NCBI GenBank assembly: GCA_015680685.1
Contig: MNCI01021414.1
Span: 1 to 64,000 of the forward strand
DNA: 64,000 bases
Direction: 5' to 3'
DNA from: Gnetum montanum
Lineage: Eukaryota; Streptophyta; Gnetopsida; Gnetales; Gnetaceae
Part shown: piece after piece, positions 11,616-23,437 of the stretch
Layout: every line of letters begins with the position of its first letter
Position numbering within the stretch: position 1 is the stretch's first letter
Translations under genes and position numbers: made by a program
The notes under the pieces: model-generated
Seen by the model: the letters and a program-made list of their open reading frames with translations, nothing else
What the model was told of the DNA's origin: nothing
Database searches by the model: none

Positions 11616-12254
11616 TTGGTCCCTCTTTGTTGGTGTCTAGAGAATTAGCCTGAGAGACATGGACAAAGAATACAAAACATCATTGTAGTTCCATCCCTAA
11701 TGTCCCCTCTCTATGCTTGACTCAATCATGTTGAATCATGTGAAAACGTGCTTGTGACGATGGGATAAGGTGATGATGAGACAATAAAGGGTAGAGGTAG
11801 TGCTTGACTATAATAAAATGGTCATTAGGGTTAACAATGAGTTCCAAATGTTGACATCAGGGCTATGGAATTGACATGTTGATCAATCAATAGGTTTTGG
11901 CACTTTGTGTTTTGAAATGTTGGTTACTTGAAAACATGTTTGAGGACCTAACATCTTGCTCCAAATTTCTTTCTCCACTAGGCTCTTCCCTTTGCATGGT
12001 TGGATCCGTTGATTTATCTTTGTGTTCTTCATTCGTATTTCCAATTTCTTGGTAATTTGATTCTCCTTTTTTTATGTTTGGGTGAAACCTTCACTAGGTT
12101 TGTTTACCAAGGTCAATATAATTATAGTTTTCCCATTAAATGAGATGTGTTACACCCTATGGACTTAGTGGTTTTTCTATTGAATGAGATGTATTACATT
12201 TAATGGACTTGTGGGTGGAGCATGTCAAAGAGATGTCATATGACCCCAATGCAT
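11616..12254 (-). other. TAT-H 3' region, left part
   Basis: On the minus strand this ends in AAAGAGGGACCAA just before the LTR, a polypurine tract. It resembles 29009-29600 of TAT-C and 36338-36600 of TAT-K (the shared stretch around the 'GATAAAGAATACAAAACA' block). No open frame of note. The COP target duplication TGCAT ends it at 12250-12254. Confidence 0.7.
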
Positions 12255-13505
12255 TATTTACCTTTTGCTATGTCAAAACGTTAAGGAAAATTGTGAGCAA
12301 GTATGTTTATGTGATTTTTTTGTTTATAGGACAAGAACATGGAGACCACAAGTAGAGCCCAAGAAATGACATATACAAAGAGATGTGAAATTGGAGACCA
12401 AAAGAACCAATCAGACAAGATTAAAGACTCAAGAGATGAGAGCTACAACAAGATATCAAAGTTAACTCTACAAGGATAAAGATGAAGCCTATATCAAAAT
12501 GAAGAAGTTCCCAAGATCAAGGATGAGCCTAATCAATGAAAGGAAGCCTCAAGAAGCTAAGCACAAAAACTAAAAATATGTCTATAGGAAGTAGAAGACA
12601 TCTTAGCTGAAGTACAGTTGTTTAGAATAAGACATCTACAAACAAGATTAGATGTCTACTTTGAGAAGTAGATGTCTACTTTGAGAATTAGATGTCTACT
12701 TTGAGAAGTAGATGTCTCCATGAAGACATCTCACTATAGATGTATACCATGAAGAAGAGACACCTGTCCAAAATAAATATGTAATGAAGAGAGATGTTCC
12801 AATCTTGAAGAAGACATCTCCAGTGAATGTTGGATAGTTGTTGCATAAATTTTGAGGTAATTTCAAAAACATCAAGGCTATAAGAAGACTTAATTCTCTT
12901 AGGGAATGTGAAAGTTTTTCTAAATGCAAGCATGTATCAACATCAAGTAATCATTATGCATATTATTCCATTGTATTATTTGATTCGTTGTACTATCTTT
13001 TGTGTTGGTCTAGTGATCAATTGTGTTGTACCTTAAAGTACAAGGACTAACAAATTTGTTGCATCCTTTTCTTGTAATTTTTACTTATCTTTTGTTGCCC
13101 TATAGGGCTAATGTGCTTGTTGCAAGAAGGCATTATTGTTAAGCTTATCAAGATCCTATGACATTGAGTGCTGGTGTAGCACCGCAATACTTTGGAGTGA
13201 AGCTCAAGTTGTAAAGTTTGTGGGGGCTTGGAAACCACTTTCTACATTTGTTGGGACCTTGCAAGATTGAGTGGATTCATGGTGTCGAATCACTTCAAAG
13301 AAAAGATTAGAGCTTGTATAGGGTACAGTACCCTTTAAACCACTTTTAAGAGAAACAAAGTCCAAAGGTGTGCAAGTGAAATACCCTCCAAGTGTGGACT
13401 AACCAAGTTGGGAAATCATGTTAAAATTAATTATGTGCTTTATGTTGAAGAAATTTTGATTTGGAAAAAATATTCATCCCCTCCTTCTAAGTTCTATGCT
13501 CCACA
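12255..13505 (+). repeat. COP 5' LTR (1251 bp)
   Basis: It begins TATTTACC, where the 3' LTR begins TGTTAATA, so the terminal G has mutated. It ends CTCCACA just before the primer site. Most of its length aligns with 20771-23432 apart from the solo LTR in the latter. It carries three copies of a 20-bp unit (TAGATGTCTACTTTGAGAAG) at 12649-12708, where the 3' LTR has about one. Confidence 0.88.
12649..12708 (+). repeat. 20-bp tandem repeat, 3 copies, in COP 5' LTR
   Basis: Three near-identical units of TAGATGTCTACTTTGAGAAG. The core AGATGTCT also recurs in reverse orientation (AGACATCT) nearby at 12630-12640, about 12725 and 12815, giving short inverted repeats. Confidence 0.85.
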
Positions 13506-13507
13506 AG

Positions 13508-13520
13508 TGGTATTAGAGCC
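13508..13520 (+). other. COP primer-binding site, initiator-Met tRNA type
   Basis: TGGTATTAGAGCC lies two bases after the LTR end. It is the usual copia site (TGGTATCAGAGCC) with one C-to-T change. Confidence 0.9.
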
Positions 13521-13571
13521 TAGTCCTCTTCATGCTTCATCAACTAGTTCACATCATCTTCAAGAGTGAAA

Positions 13572-15420
13572 AATGAAGGAAACCTCATACACAAAGCCAT
13601 CCATGTTTGATGGATTTGACTTTGCCTACTAGAACGCAAGAATGTAAGGATTCTTTGAACCTATGAATTTGAAGTTTGGGAATCCATTCTTCAAGGCTAC
13701 ACACCACCTGCCTATAGCACAATAGGAGCCTTCAAGCCCAACAACAAATATAGTCAAGAGGAAAAAAGATAACTTCATGTTTAACTTTAAAGAAAAAAAT
13801 TGTTTATATTGTGCTTTGAATAAATTCGAGTTTAATAGAGTAGCAAGATGTAAAATGGAAAAGAAATTTTGAAAACATTAGAGGCTACTTATGAAGGAAT
13901 GTATATAGTTAACCAATCTAAATTGTTACTTTTGCAAAGTGAGTATGATAGCTCAAGATGAAAAAAGGAGAGAAAATAAAAGACTATTTTCCTAGAGAAA
14001 ATGATCTTGTTGTGCCTAGGTACTAGTAAATATTTTTCAAAAATTAGTGTTATTATAAAAATATGTACGATGCTACAACCAAAATTTAGGCCAAAGGTGA
14101 CTTTAATAGAAAAAAGTAAAGATTTTTCAACTCTAAAATTTGAAGAACTTCAAAGTTCTCTCATTAATTATGAAATGAATCTCATAAGTGAAGAAGCCAT
14201 TCAAGAGAAGTAACCGATTGCACTTAAATTAGCCACCAAGGGAAAGAAACCTAATGAGCCAAGTGTGAAAAGTGAAGAGGAGATAGCCCTTCTCTAAAGA
14301 AAGCTAAAAAGACTCATAGCAAAGAGGAGTATGAGCTTTAATCAACAAAGATCCAATTCATTCAAAGGTAAAGAGAGGTAAAAAAATTTTAAATTTTACT
14401 TTTTTTTCTTTGTCTATAGAATGTTCGATTTTTTATGGAAGAGGCCATATGACCTTCGATTGTCCTAGTAATAGCAGGGTGAAGCAAAAGAATAGATCAA
14501 ATGAAGAGCTAAAAAAGACCAACTTCTATAGATGTTGGAATGATGAGAAGCAAAGTGAAGAAGAGGTAGAGGATGATGTAAAATATTTACATCTTATATG
14601 TATAGGTCTCATAGATGATGATGCTAACTCTTCAAATGATGAACTAAATGAGAAGAAAAGGTTTGATTTGTTATGTAATGAATTATTATCTTTTCAAAAT
14701 ATCTACAATAAGTTTAATAAGCAAGTTAAAACAAAGGATCATGAGATCTCTCTATTGAATTAAAAAATTTCCAATCTTACCCAAGAACTCTTAGACCTAA
14801 GGGCTAAGAATGAAAAAATAACCTTGTTTTATGGGTAGGCTAAAGTGAAATTGCAAATGTCAAACTTTTGAATGAAAGGCTAGTGAAGGGAAAAGAATCC
14901 CTTTAAATGGTCTTAGGGCAATGAAGAAGTCTACATCATAAGAGTAGGCTTGAATTTTATACACAAATTTAATCATCATTACCATTCCCATCTTAGCCAA
15001 ATGTTACACCAAGAGAGAATGCCAATGCATCGAAAACAGAAGAAGCTCCTATTCACCAAAAGGATCCTAAAAGGTTTTATCATCCTAATCACTCTTAGTA
15101 ACATAGAAAGATTAGATGTTATTATTGTCATAAATTTGAGCATAAATAATGGGAATGCAAATTAAAGTTTTATCATATGAATAGCTAGACATACCATAGG
15201 ACTCCTTGGTCTTATGAAAATACATAAAGAAAGGAATTTATGTAGGACCATAGGAAAGAGTGGACAACAACTCAAAATAAAAAGGGAGTCAAGAATGAAT
15301 GGAGGTCAAAAAGAAAGGAATAAGAGAATGAGAAGACTCTCATGAAAAAATTTGTGAGAGGAAGCCAAGCCTCGGAGATTGAGGAGGTTTGCACAAGACC
15401 TGAAAGCTCAAAAATGAAAT
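13572..15420 (+). pseudogene. COP gag, UBN2 type (broken)
   Basis: The ATG at 13572 starts MKETSYTKPSMFDGFDFAY and continues NARM after a stop. This is the copia gag opening (family pattern F-D-G-x-x-Y-x-x-W-x-x-x-M). LKTLEATYEG-like (about 13870-13900) and PKFRPKVTLIEKSKDFSTL with EELQSSLINYEM (14080-14180) follow. Near 14425 a zinc knuckle reads CSIFYGRGHMTFDC with its second Cys changed to Phe. An acidic coiled-coil-like segment (14500-14763) and a second CX2CX4HX4C knuckle (CYYCHKFEHK-WEC, about 15112-15155) follow. Many TAG/TAA stops and frame changes. Two knuckles in one copia gag is uncommon in my experience, but the second could belong to a separate ORF. Confidence 0.75.
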
Positions 15421-16107
15421 CTCATTCCTTAGCTATATAAGAACCTTTACTCTCCTCAACAAGGAAGGTAGGTAGAGGTAAGTCTTTAAATTAATGATAA
15501 GTACCTGTAATACTATGGATTATGGTAGTCTATCCAAAACCCCATCCTATTGAAATTTATCCAGAGAAGACATCTACCAGGAAATATGTTCTAGGATACA
15601 TCTACTTTTGATAAGAGACATCTACATGTAGACATCTTCCTATCTTTTTGCTTAGCACAACTAAGATGTCACCTTTGTATGAAAGACATATACCTAATTA
15701 TTTAACCATGTTGTAGAAATCTTATTTTGCTAAAATATGTCTTCTTTCCCATTAAAAATCCCTTGTTTCCGTGGCTATAAAGGTTTTAAACCCTCATTTT
15801 GTCCATATTTTTTGAAGATGACTATAAAAAGATGACCATGGCTCTAGTAAAATTAATGGTTTCATAAAATATAGCCTACAAGAAATTTGTAATGTCTAGG
15901 ATGCCATCCAAGATAGAATCAAGAGTAAGTTCTAGCTATGCTCCTACCTCCTATACATCTCAATTAAGAAGCACCAACATCTAGTATAGGTTTGAGGTAA
16001 CTTAAACCATAAACATCATTTCTAATTTCTCCTTATCATTTCCTTTGCATAGCCAATAGACTTTCATGAGTTAATATTAATTTCTAAACTATGTTGAGTT
16101 TATTACA
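15421..16107 (+). other. COP interior, no gene recognised
   Basis: AT-rich, with repeated AGACATCT/AGATGTCT words (about 15565-15690) like those in the COP LTR. No pol motif found. Confidence 0.5.
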
Positions 16108-16302
16108 ATGAATTTCTTGGTTCTTGATGTTTTAATTAGAGAATTTTATTGGAACATTATAATTTCCAATGCTGTTGTTGGGACATTCACATCCATGATT
16201 GGGGGTTTGGTTATTGAGATGTCTTCCCAAGCTATGAATGCACTTCTTGGAATATCTAGTACACATGTGTTTTATATTTCTTTTGATTCTATGGAAGATA
16301 TT
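16108..16302 (+). pseudogene. COP accessory ORF, N-terminal part, cut by a solo LTR
   Basis: The frame from 16108 reads MNFLVLDVLIREFYWNIII and then SNAVVGTFTSMIGGLVIEMS and SQAMNALLGIS. This resembles the V-R-E-F-Y-A-N-L ... G-x-x-I-x-F-S-x-x-x-I-N-x-L-L-G-I-P signature of the 'putative plant transposon protein' domain. The solo TAT LTR at 16303-19092 interrupts it, flanked by ATATT. Removing the LTR and one ATATT joins it directly to the frame at 19098 onward. The domain function is unknown to me, and assignment from memory is moderate. Confidence 0.5.
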
Positions 16303-16369
16303 TGTGATGTTCAAAAATGTCAGTGGCTGGAACACCAAGAGCTCCACAAGCATACAGCCTAACCTTGAA

Positions 16370-17960
16370 TTTGTGCGAGGGCCATGCTAGGAAAATAGAA
16401 ATGAGATGCCCTGAATGGTTTGGTTGATCAGAAAGGGACTTACATGGTGTAAAAATAACCATTTGTAAAGGATTTTATGGAGCATTACGTGTGGGAGTCA
16501 GGACAACAACCAAGAGCGTAGTGTAGAGTCTCAACGTGAGAAATAATGACTTAAGCATGCAAATGTGTATGGACAATAGAGAAATGCAAGAGTTGTGCTA
16601 GAAATTTGAAATAAATGCTAAGAAAGAAAATGGAAATAAAATTTAGGAGTAGAGAAATGCACCACCCCAAAGCTGGGGAGCATAAATTTTGCTTGAACAA
16701 TATGTGAAAATGATGTATGATGTCAAATAGGCATAGTGGCAATGTGGCAGTGTAGTCAATCTCTGGGATGTCAAGGACATGGTGATGGTAGTTGCAAGGG
16801 AGGTTGAACCTATTGGATTGGAAATCATCATGTAGTATGGGTGCACAAGAGAAGACTGCATCATGATACTTGCCAAGGTATGAAGCTTAAGTGCTCAAGT
16901 GTGAGAGTAGTGGAGATGTTGGAAATGTTAAAGTGCCTAATGCTCTTATGAATTGCCAACCCCTAAAGTGCTGAATGTCAGGATATTTATAGGGCTATGT
17001 TTGGCGTGAAATGTGGATTAGATGCCACGTGGCATGGATGCCACATGGCACGAGCATAGATGGGTCATGCTGACATGTTATGCTCTTTGTAGCAAAGTGT
17101 CACACTCTGAAGGACAACAACGGGTACCCATATATTATCATGGGCATACAACCTAACCCCAAGAAGTCCATGGGTGTACAACCTAACCACGTATCCATGC
17201 AAGGGTCATGTTGGGGAAACAAAAATGAAGTGCCTTGAATGAACTGGTTGATCAGATAGGGACTTACATGGTGTAAAAATAGTCATTTGTAAAGGATTTT
17301 ATGGATCATTATGCATGGGAGTTAGGACAACAAGCAAGAGCATAGTGTAGATTCTCAACATAAAAAATAATTTCTTAAGCATGGAAATGAGTATTGATAG
17401 TAGAGAAATGCAAGATTTATGCTAAAAATTTGAAACAAATTCTAAGAAAGAAAATGGAACAAAAATTTAGAAGTAGAGAAATGAACCACCCCAAAACCAA
17501 GGAGTGTAACATTTTCTTGAACAGGATGTGAAAATGATGCATAGCCTCAGATAGGTAGAGTGTCAGTGTAGTAGTGTAGTCATAGTCTCTAGGACATCAT
17601 GGACATGGTGCTAGTAGCTACAAGGGAGGCTGAACCTACTGGGTTTATGGTCATCATGCTCTACGAGTGCAAGAGGAGACTATGTTGTAGTACTTGCCAA
17701 GGTGTGAAGCTCAAGTGCTCAAGTGCAAGAGTAGTAGAGATTTTGGGAATGCTCAAATGCTTAATGCTCTTATGATTTTCCAACTCCTAAAGTGTTGAAC
17801 ATTGGGGTATTTATAGTGCTAGGTTTGGCATGAAACGCAGATTGGATAACATGTTACATGGGTGCCACATGGCATGAGCATAGACAGGTCATGCTAACAT
17901 GTTACGCTCTTTGTAGCAAAGTGTCACACTTTGAAGGATAGCAATAGGTACCCAGAGATT
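16370..17960. repeat. About 830-bp direct duplication inside the solo LTR
   Basis: The stretch about 16370-17130 (from the CGAGGGCCATGCTAGG block to GCACACTCTGAAGGA-like) repeats at about 17205-17960. The two copies are roughly 85-90 percent alike by eye. Each holds its own TATA box. The two copies are joined by a short segment with two CAACCTAACC words (17148-17190). Confidence 0.8.
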
Positions 17961-18244
17961 GCCAAACTATGACCACACTACCCAGACTGCATCTGCTAGA
18001 GTCTAAGAGACCACCACATACCTACAAATAATTTCAAAATAATGCAATTTGGAGACTACACTTCAGGACTACATCTTCCCCCTCTTCTAAGTAGGGTCAA
18101 GCATAGGGACAATTTTGGAGATCAATGGGGGGTGCAAAAGACATGCAAACTGCTGATCTTGGTTGCCATAGGGATTTCAAAGCTAAGATGAAGTTTGATG
18201 CTGAGTTTTGAAGGTCCTTGGAGGATTTTCAAAGGCATTTTCCT

Positions 18245-18445
18245 AGTGTTAAGTTGGCTACACTACATAGCATAGCAAAGCATAGCAAGAACACTAAGTG
18301 AAATTTTGCAAAATTTGACTTGCCACAGCTGTCATGTTGTCTACCCTGAATAGCATAGTAGAGCATAGTAAGAACACTTAGTGAAATTTTGCAAAATTTG
18401 ACTTTCCACACCTGTCATGTTGTCTACCCTGCATAGCATAGCATG
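18245..18445. repeat. About 100-bp duplication with TAGCATAG words in the solo LTR
   Basis: Two copies of a unit containing GCATAGCA, AGAACACTTAGTGAAATTTTG and CTGTCATGTTGTCTACCCT, the second from about 18345. A third partial start follows at 18430. Confidence 0.75.
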
Positions 18446-19092
18446 AACACTTTGACCAATTTTCATGAAATCTACAATGTTCCTTCATAGCACACTAGCC
18501 ACACTCTAGGGTGTAGTAGGATAGGTAGTGTCAAAAGTTAGAAAATGTACCAAATGCATCTTCCATGTCAAGCTATCTTGACAAATCCTTGTCCAACACT
18601 TAGGAAAAATTAGGCCCTAAAACTTGTGTCAAGATTTCTACATTGTTCAACATAGTAGAGCATGATAGCCTGATAGATAGAAAATTTGCCAAACTATTTT
18701 TTCCAACTTGAGAAATTTTGATAGACTCTAGCCTAGTACTTGGGTGAACTGGAAACTAGGACATGTGTCAAGCTAGGTATTTTGGAGATCATAGCAAGCT
18801 TGATAGTCCAGGAGATAGAAAATTTTCCAAACTATTTAGTCCATCCCAAGTAACCCTGGATTACTTTTGGCTTAACATTTGTGTAGACTAGCCATGGAAG
18901 TGTGTGCTACACTGGTCATGCTGGGGAGTGTAGTAGGTAGACTTAGAAAATTTTGCAAAAAGCAAGACTTGAGATGTGCTACTCTATCTATGTTGCAAAG
19001 CATAACACTAGACTTAGAAAATTTTTGCCAAGTTTTGACACTTAGATAAATCTACCATTCAATTGCAAAAGCTTGAAATTGGTGGTATTTCA

Positions 19093-20289
19093 ATATTTAT
19101 ACAAATGAAATAATTCCCATAACACATGATGAATTTTGTGATGCCCCATTTGGAGAGTCCATGTCTTTTAAGAAAGGTAGGATTAATAGAAATAAGATGT
19201 CTCTTAATGATTCAACATTGTTCCTTATTGTTTTGTACAATATTATTGTAAAAGAAAAATCTATAGTTATCTGTTACCATCCAAAGCTTTTGTTCTTTAC
19301 TACCTATTGACATGACAACCACTAGACTTAAGGCATAATCTTTGCTAGGGAATTTTATGTTTATACTCCAAGTAGAGAAGCCTTGGACACCCATATCTCA
19401 TCAACTGGTTCATTAGTTAAAGAGGTGTACCTATTCCATAAATGTCTCTTTTTAAAGACAAGTGGATCCTCAATGAGTATGCTGAGAAGAGAAGTCTTTT
19501 TCATGTTATTGAGTAGGTCCAAGCACTAGGTCACCTTCAACTCAAAAGAATATAAAGGAAGCATCATCATCCAAGTTCTCTCCTTAGTTGATTAGGTTCA
19601 AATCTACTAGGGTCCACCTCACATCATCCCTATAGAATCTCCTTTGATCATTTTCTCATGCTATCAGGTTACTTGGAAGGAATCTATCTTACTTCCATAA
19701 TGTAATGGATGCAGCTAGTATACCTCCTCCTCTAGATGGACAAAAATTTGTGGATGTCACTACTCCTTCTATATCTAATAGTGAAGATGACATTCCTACT
19801 CCACCAAGGTACTTTATAGCAGCTAGACCTTCTCATGCCTATGACTCTGGGATGAAGTCTAATTATGAGCTTGATGCACCATCAACTCACATCTAGGAGA
19901 ACCATCATGTTCCCACATAGCCTAAGCATCATGTTCCACCCTTAGGTGATGCTCCTAGATCCTTTGAGTAGCAAGTTATGAAGAGCATATTTGGGACAAC
20001 CACTAGCTAGGTTCTTGCTAATGTTAGCTACTAGAGGAGGGGAGCTTCTTCATCTTCTTATTAGACTCTATCTTATCTTGATGTACCAACTTCATCTTAG
20101 TTTTGAGTGAAGCCTCACCCATGATGGGGTGCTATTCAGTAGATAGAGTCCATTGATGAGAATGAGCAGTGTTCAAGAAGTCCTAGCACTAGCAATGACA
20201 ACAATGAGGAGGATACTTATCATCCATCTAGAGTAGCACTTTAATAAGAGTTTGATGATGAGATTAAGGTCAATGGTTAGGATCCTTGG

Positions 20290-20293
<4 letters not shown>
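19093..20293 (+). pseudogene. COP accessory ORF, C-terminal part (broken)
   Basis: It continues the frame of 16108-16302 after the solo LTR with NEIIPITHDEFCDAPFGESM. Later, 19705-19896 reads openly as an acidic, Pro/Ser-rich stretch (for example SISNSEDDIPTPPRYF). Below that, many TAG stops lie in Gln-like positions up to an acidic segment (NDNNEEDTYHPS, about 20195-20230). The C-terminal half looks disordered and acidic. No enzyme motif seen. Confidence 0.4.

Positions 20294-20342
<49 letters not shown>
20294..20342. repeat. (CT)n microsatellite
   Basis: About 24 uninterrupted TC units in the COP interior. Confidence 0.98.
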
Positions 20343-20343
<1 letters not shown>

Positions 20344-20770
20344 TTTTATTGATGTCCAAAAAGGAGAAGAAATTTAAGAGCTATTATTGATGTTGATATT
20401 CACATATGTCTTTTTGATGTTTTATGCACATTATGTAATTTTTGTATAAGATGCAGTAGTTATATGGACAATTGATAGTTGTATTGATAGATATATGCTA
20501 TAGACTGATGGTGTTTCTTTTGGCTATCTTTGTGTGATGCACTTATTAAGATAGGTTTTACTTTCACATCATATTATATTTTATTTCTATGCCTTTGAAC
20601 CACCTTGAACTATAGATCACTTATCACCTTGAACCTTAGAGCCCTTATCCTAGTTCCTAGCTACCATTGAATTTTATATGTCTTGACATGTTAATATTAT
20701 TTTCAATATTTATTAGTTTATCATCTCACCCATTTTCTTAATTTTTTAACATCATGAAAAATGGGAAAAT
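20343..20770 (+). other. COP 3' untranslated part and polypurine tract
   Basis: AT-rich, no ORF. It ends AAAAATGGGAAAAT at 20757-20770, the likely polypurine tract next to the 3' LTR. Confidence 0.6.
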
Positions 20771-23432
20771 TGTTAATATTTTGGTATGTCAAAACCTTAA
20801 GAACAATGAAGAATAAGGATGTTTGTGTGAATGTTGTATTTATAGGACAATAACATGGAGACCACAAGGAGATCCCAAGAAATGAAATATATAAAGAGAT
20901 ATCAAAGTGATGTCTACAAGGATAAAGATGAAGCCTACAACAAAATGAAGAAGTTCCCAAGATCATGGATGAGCCAAATCAACAAAAGGAAGCATCATCT
21001 AGCTAAGCCCAAAAATTAAGAATACGTCTATGGGAAGTGAAAGACCATAGAAATTGCGAATCAGCCTAAGGTGAAGATTCACGATTCAAGCGGAAGTTTG
21101 CAATGGTAATCCAGAAGACAAAACAAAGCAAAGAGGTGCGCAGCATCAAGTTTCCAAGTTTCTCACAAATTTTTAACCTTACTTTGTTTTCTCTCTTTAC
21201 GCTACATTACGCAACATAGCGTAGTGTCTCTCAGCGTAACTCTGTTTGGCATAGCCCAATAGCCGAAAGTAACTTACTTTGGCAATTTTGATGGAGTTTA
21301 AAGTTTAGAGCTTATGGCATATTCAGCTAACTCTTTTGCTTAGGGCCGAGTTTACGCTCTGTTACGCAGAGCAGCATAACGAGCTTCAAAGAAGACAAAA
21401 TCCGAGTACGAGAAAGAGCTGCAAATTGATTTCTTTTCTTTGCAGATTGGTTGCTTTACGCTTATTATGCTACAAAGTGTGGACGAGCATAATTTGTTGT
21501 AAAGATAACCATTTTTACGCTCTATTACGCTTTGCAGTGTAAATAAGCGTAAAACAGCTGGCACTGACTATTCCCATGTTCTATTATGCTCTGCCACAAG
21601 ATGCAGAGTAAACAAATGTAATACAGCGTAAAACCGGCTAAAGCAGTTACACATCTACTAGCCACATGCACAATACGCTGATGAGTGTATTGTACGTAAT
21701 CATGAAGTAGCTTTGGCAAAAGTGTTAATAGCGTACGTAATCATGAAATATGACGTGACATAGTCAGTTCCAACATGAAATTGGATAAGTCAACGGTATT
21801 TTAAGGGTTCGAGACACGTGTCATCAAGGCCATGCCTTCTCCACATGTTGTGGAACTTATAAATACTCCAGTTGACGAAGAAGCAAGGGATCTTCGATTT
21901 TTGGCAATTATCACGCAGACTTGAGCATTGGCAGTAGGAGCGATCAGTCCTTTGGTGAAGAACACAGCTCTCTCCATTGGCGATCATCAGCAGCTTTGAG
22001 CAGAGGCTACCAAAGGAAAAGAGGATAGATCAGAGATCGAGAGATCATCTGGTGCAGTAGGCAACATCTATTGGTCAGACACAGTTGATCGATAGATGTT
22101 CAGGCTTAACCTTCCATGCATCCCGTCTTTGGCTTACAAGGTAGACCAAACTTCATTCTGTACTCCTCACTGAGCAATTTTCTTGTTACTTTGTGTATGT
22201 TCTGCACAAGATAAGCGGAAATTTTTTCATTGGTGTACACAATATACTTAGTTTTTGGGTCAAAGCACAGATCTAGGAATTTTGCATCTCTCTTTAATCC
22301 GATCCTTCTTGTCGTGTTAACGTTGTCATTATTGCAATTTATCTACATCGTTTTCCTCTCCTTTCATGGTTCATCAAATCAAATCATTCCACGAATTATC
22401 TATAATCTTCATCGATTTACTGATTGAGTAAGTCCCTATCTGATCGACAAGACCATTCAGGGCACTGTGGATTCGTTTTCTCCAGCACAGCCCTTGCACG
22501 GATCCGTGGTTAAGACTGTGTACACAGATTTTGTTTGGTATTTTCTAGCTATCGACATTTTCCGTCATTACAGGAAGTAGAAAACATCTTAGCTAAAGTA
22601 CAGTTGTTTAGAAGAAGATGTATACAAAAAATAGTATACGTCTACTTTGAGGAGTATACATCTCCATGAAGATGTCTCCTTATAGATTTCTACCATGAAG
22701 AAGAGACATCTATCTAGTATGATTATCTAATGTAGAGCTATGTCCCAATCTTAAAGAAGACATCTTCAATGACCATTAGATAACCATTGCAAAAATTCCA
22801 AAGCGAGTTCAAAAACATCGAGGCTATAAAAAGACTTCATTCTCTTGAAGAATGTGCAAGTTTTTTTGAATTCAAAAAATTATCAACATCAAGCAATCAT
22901 TATGCATATTATTGTATTATGTGCTTCGTTATACTATCTTTTGTACTAGTGTAGTGACCTATTGTGTTATACGTTAAAGTACAAGGACAAGAAAATCAAT
23001 TTCATTCTTTCCTTGTAATTTTTATATCTCTTTTATTGTTCTACAAGGTTGATGTGCTTCTTGTGAGAAGGAATCATCCTTGAACTTCTCGAGATCTTGA
23101 GAGATTGAGTGTTGGTGTACTACCATAACACTCTAGAGTGGAGCTCAAGTTGCAAAGGTTGTGCAATCCTAGAAACCACTTCCTAAGCTTATTAGAACCT
23201 TATGATGTTGATTAAATCACTCTAGAGGAAAGCTTAGAGCTTATATAGGGTATGGTACCCTTCAAACCACTTTTAAAAGAAATAAAGTCTAGAGGTATGC
23301 AAGAAATCTACCCTCCAAGTGTGAACTACCCAGGTTGGGAAACCATGTTAAAATTGATTGTGTGCTTTGTGTTGAAGAAATTTTGATTTGGGAAATTTAT
23401 CCATCCCTCCCTTCTAGGTTCTATGATCCACA
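20771..23432 (+). repeat. COP 3' LTR (2662 bp, holds a solo LTR)
   Basis: It starts TGTTAATATTTTGG and ends GATCCACA. It aligns with the 5' LTR in two blocks, 20771-21037 and 22573-23432. The 1535-bp TAT solo LTR lies between them. Confidence 0.9.
21038..22572 (+). repeat. TAT solo LTR (1535 bp) in the COP 3' LTR, exact GGAAG duplication
   Basis: It starts TGAAAGACCATAG and ends CGTCATTACA. GGAAG flanks both sides (21033-21037 and 22573-22577). A TATA box TATAAATA lies at 21858-21865. The U3 part (21190-21700) is rich in TTACGC/GCGTAA and TACGCT words. The 3' end (22425-22560) shares the AAGTCCCTATCTGATCGAC and TTCAGGGCA blocks with all other TAT LTRs. Fewer deaminated sites than its neighbours suggest it is one of the younger insertions here. 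Confidence 0.92.
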
Positions 23433-23437
23433 TGCAT

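Larger units (their letters stand above)
16303..19092 (-). repeat. TAT solo LTR (2790 bp) inside COP, exact ATATT duplication
   Basis: The left end is TGTGATGTTC, equivalent to the TGTAGTGAAAG end at 34589. The right end is GGTATTTCA, reverse complement of a TAT LTR start. Target duplication ATATT at 16298-16302 and 19093-19097 is exact. Orientation is minus by alignment with other TAT LTRs, and minus-strand TATA boxes TATAAATA lie at 16984-16991 and 17808-17815. The extra length comes from an internal duplication of about 830 bp. No internal region remains, so this is a product of LTR-LTR recombination. Confidence 0.9.
12255..23432 (+). mobile_element. COP: copia-type LTR element without pol, carrying two solo LTRs
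   Basis: An exact 5-bp target duplication TGCAT (12250-12254 and 23433-23437) flanks two LTRs (12255-13505 and 20771-23432). An initiator-Met-type primer site at 13508-13520 and a UBN2-type gag mark it as Ty1/copia. No integrase or RT motif was seen. After gag there is a pseudogene resembling a plant retroelement accessory domain, so COP is a large non-autonomous element. It is inserted in the TAT-H 3' region, so it is younger than TAT-H. It is older than the solo LTRs at 16303-19092 and 21038-22572 that lie within it. Confidence 0.88.

Noticed and set aside
14410-14763. CCHC-type zinc-finger host gene
   Set aside because: It is in line with the COP gag, follows the UBN2-type block and lies between the LTRs of COP.
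16298-19097. Two separate TAT LTRs (16303-17150 and 17150-19092)
   Set aside because: There is no LTR end or target duplication at the middle join, while the outer ends have an exact ATATT. One LTR with an internal duplication fits better.
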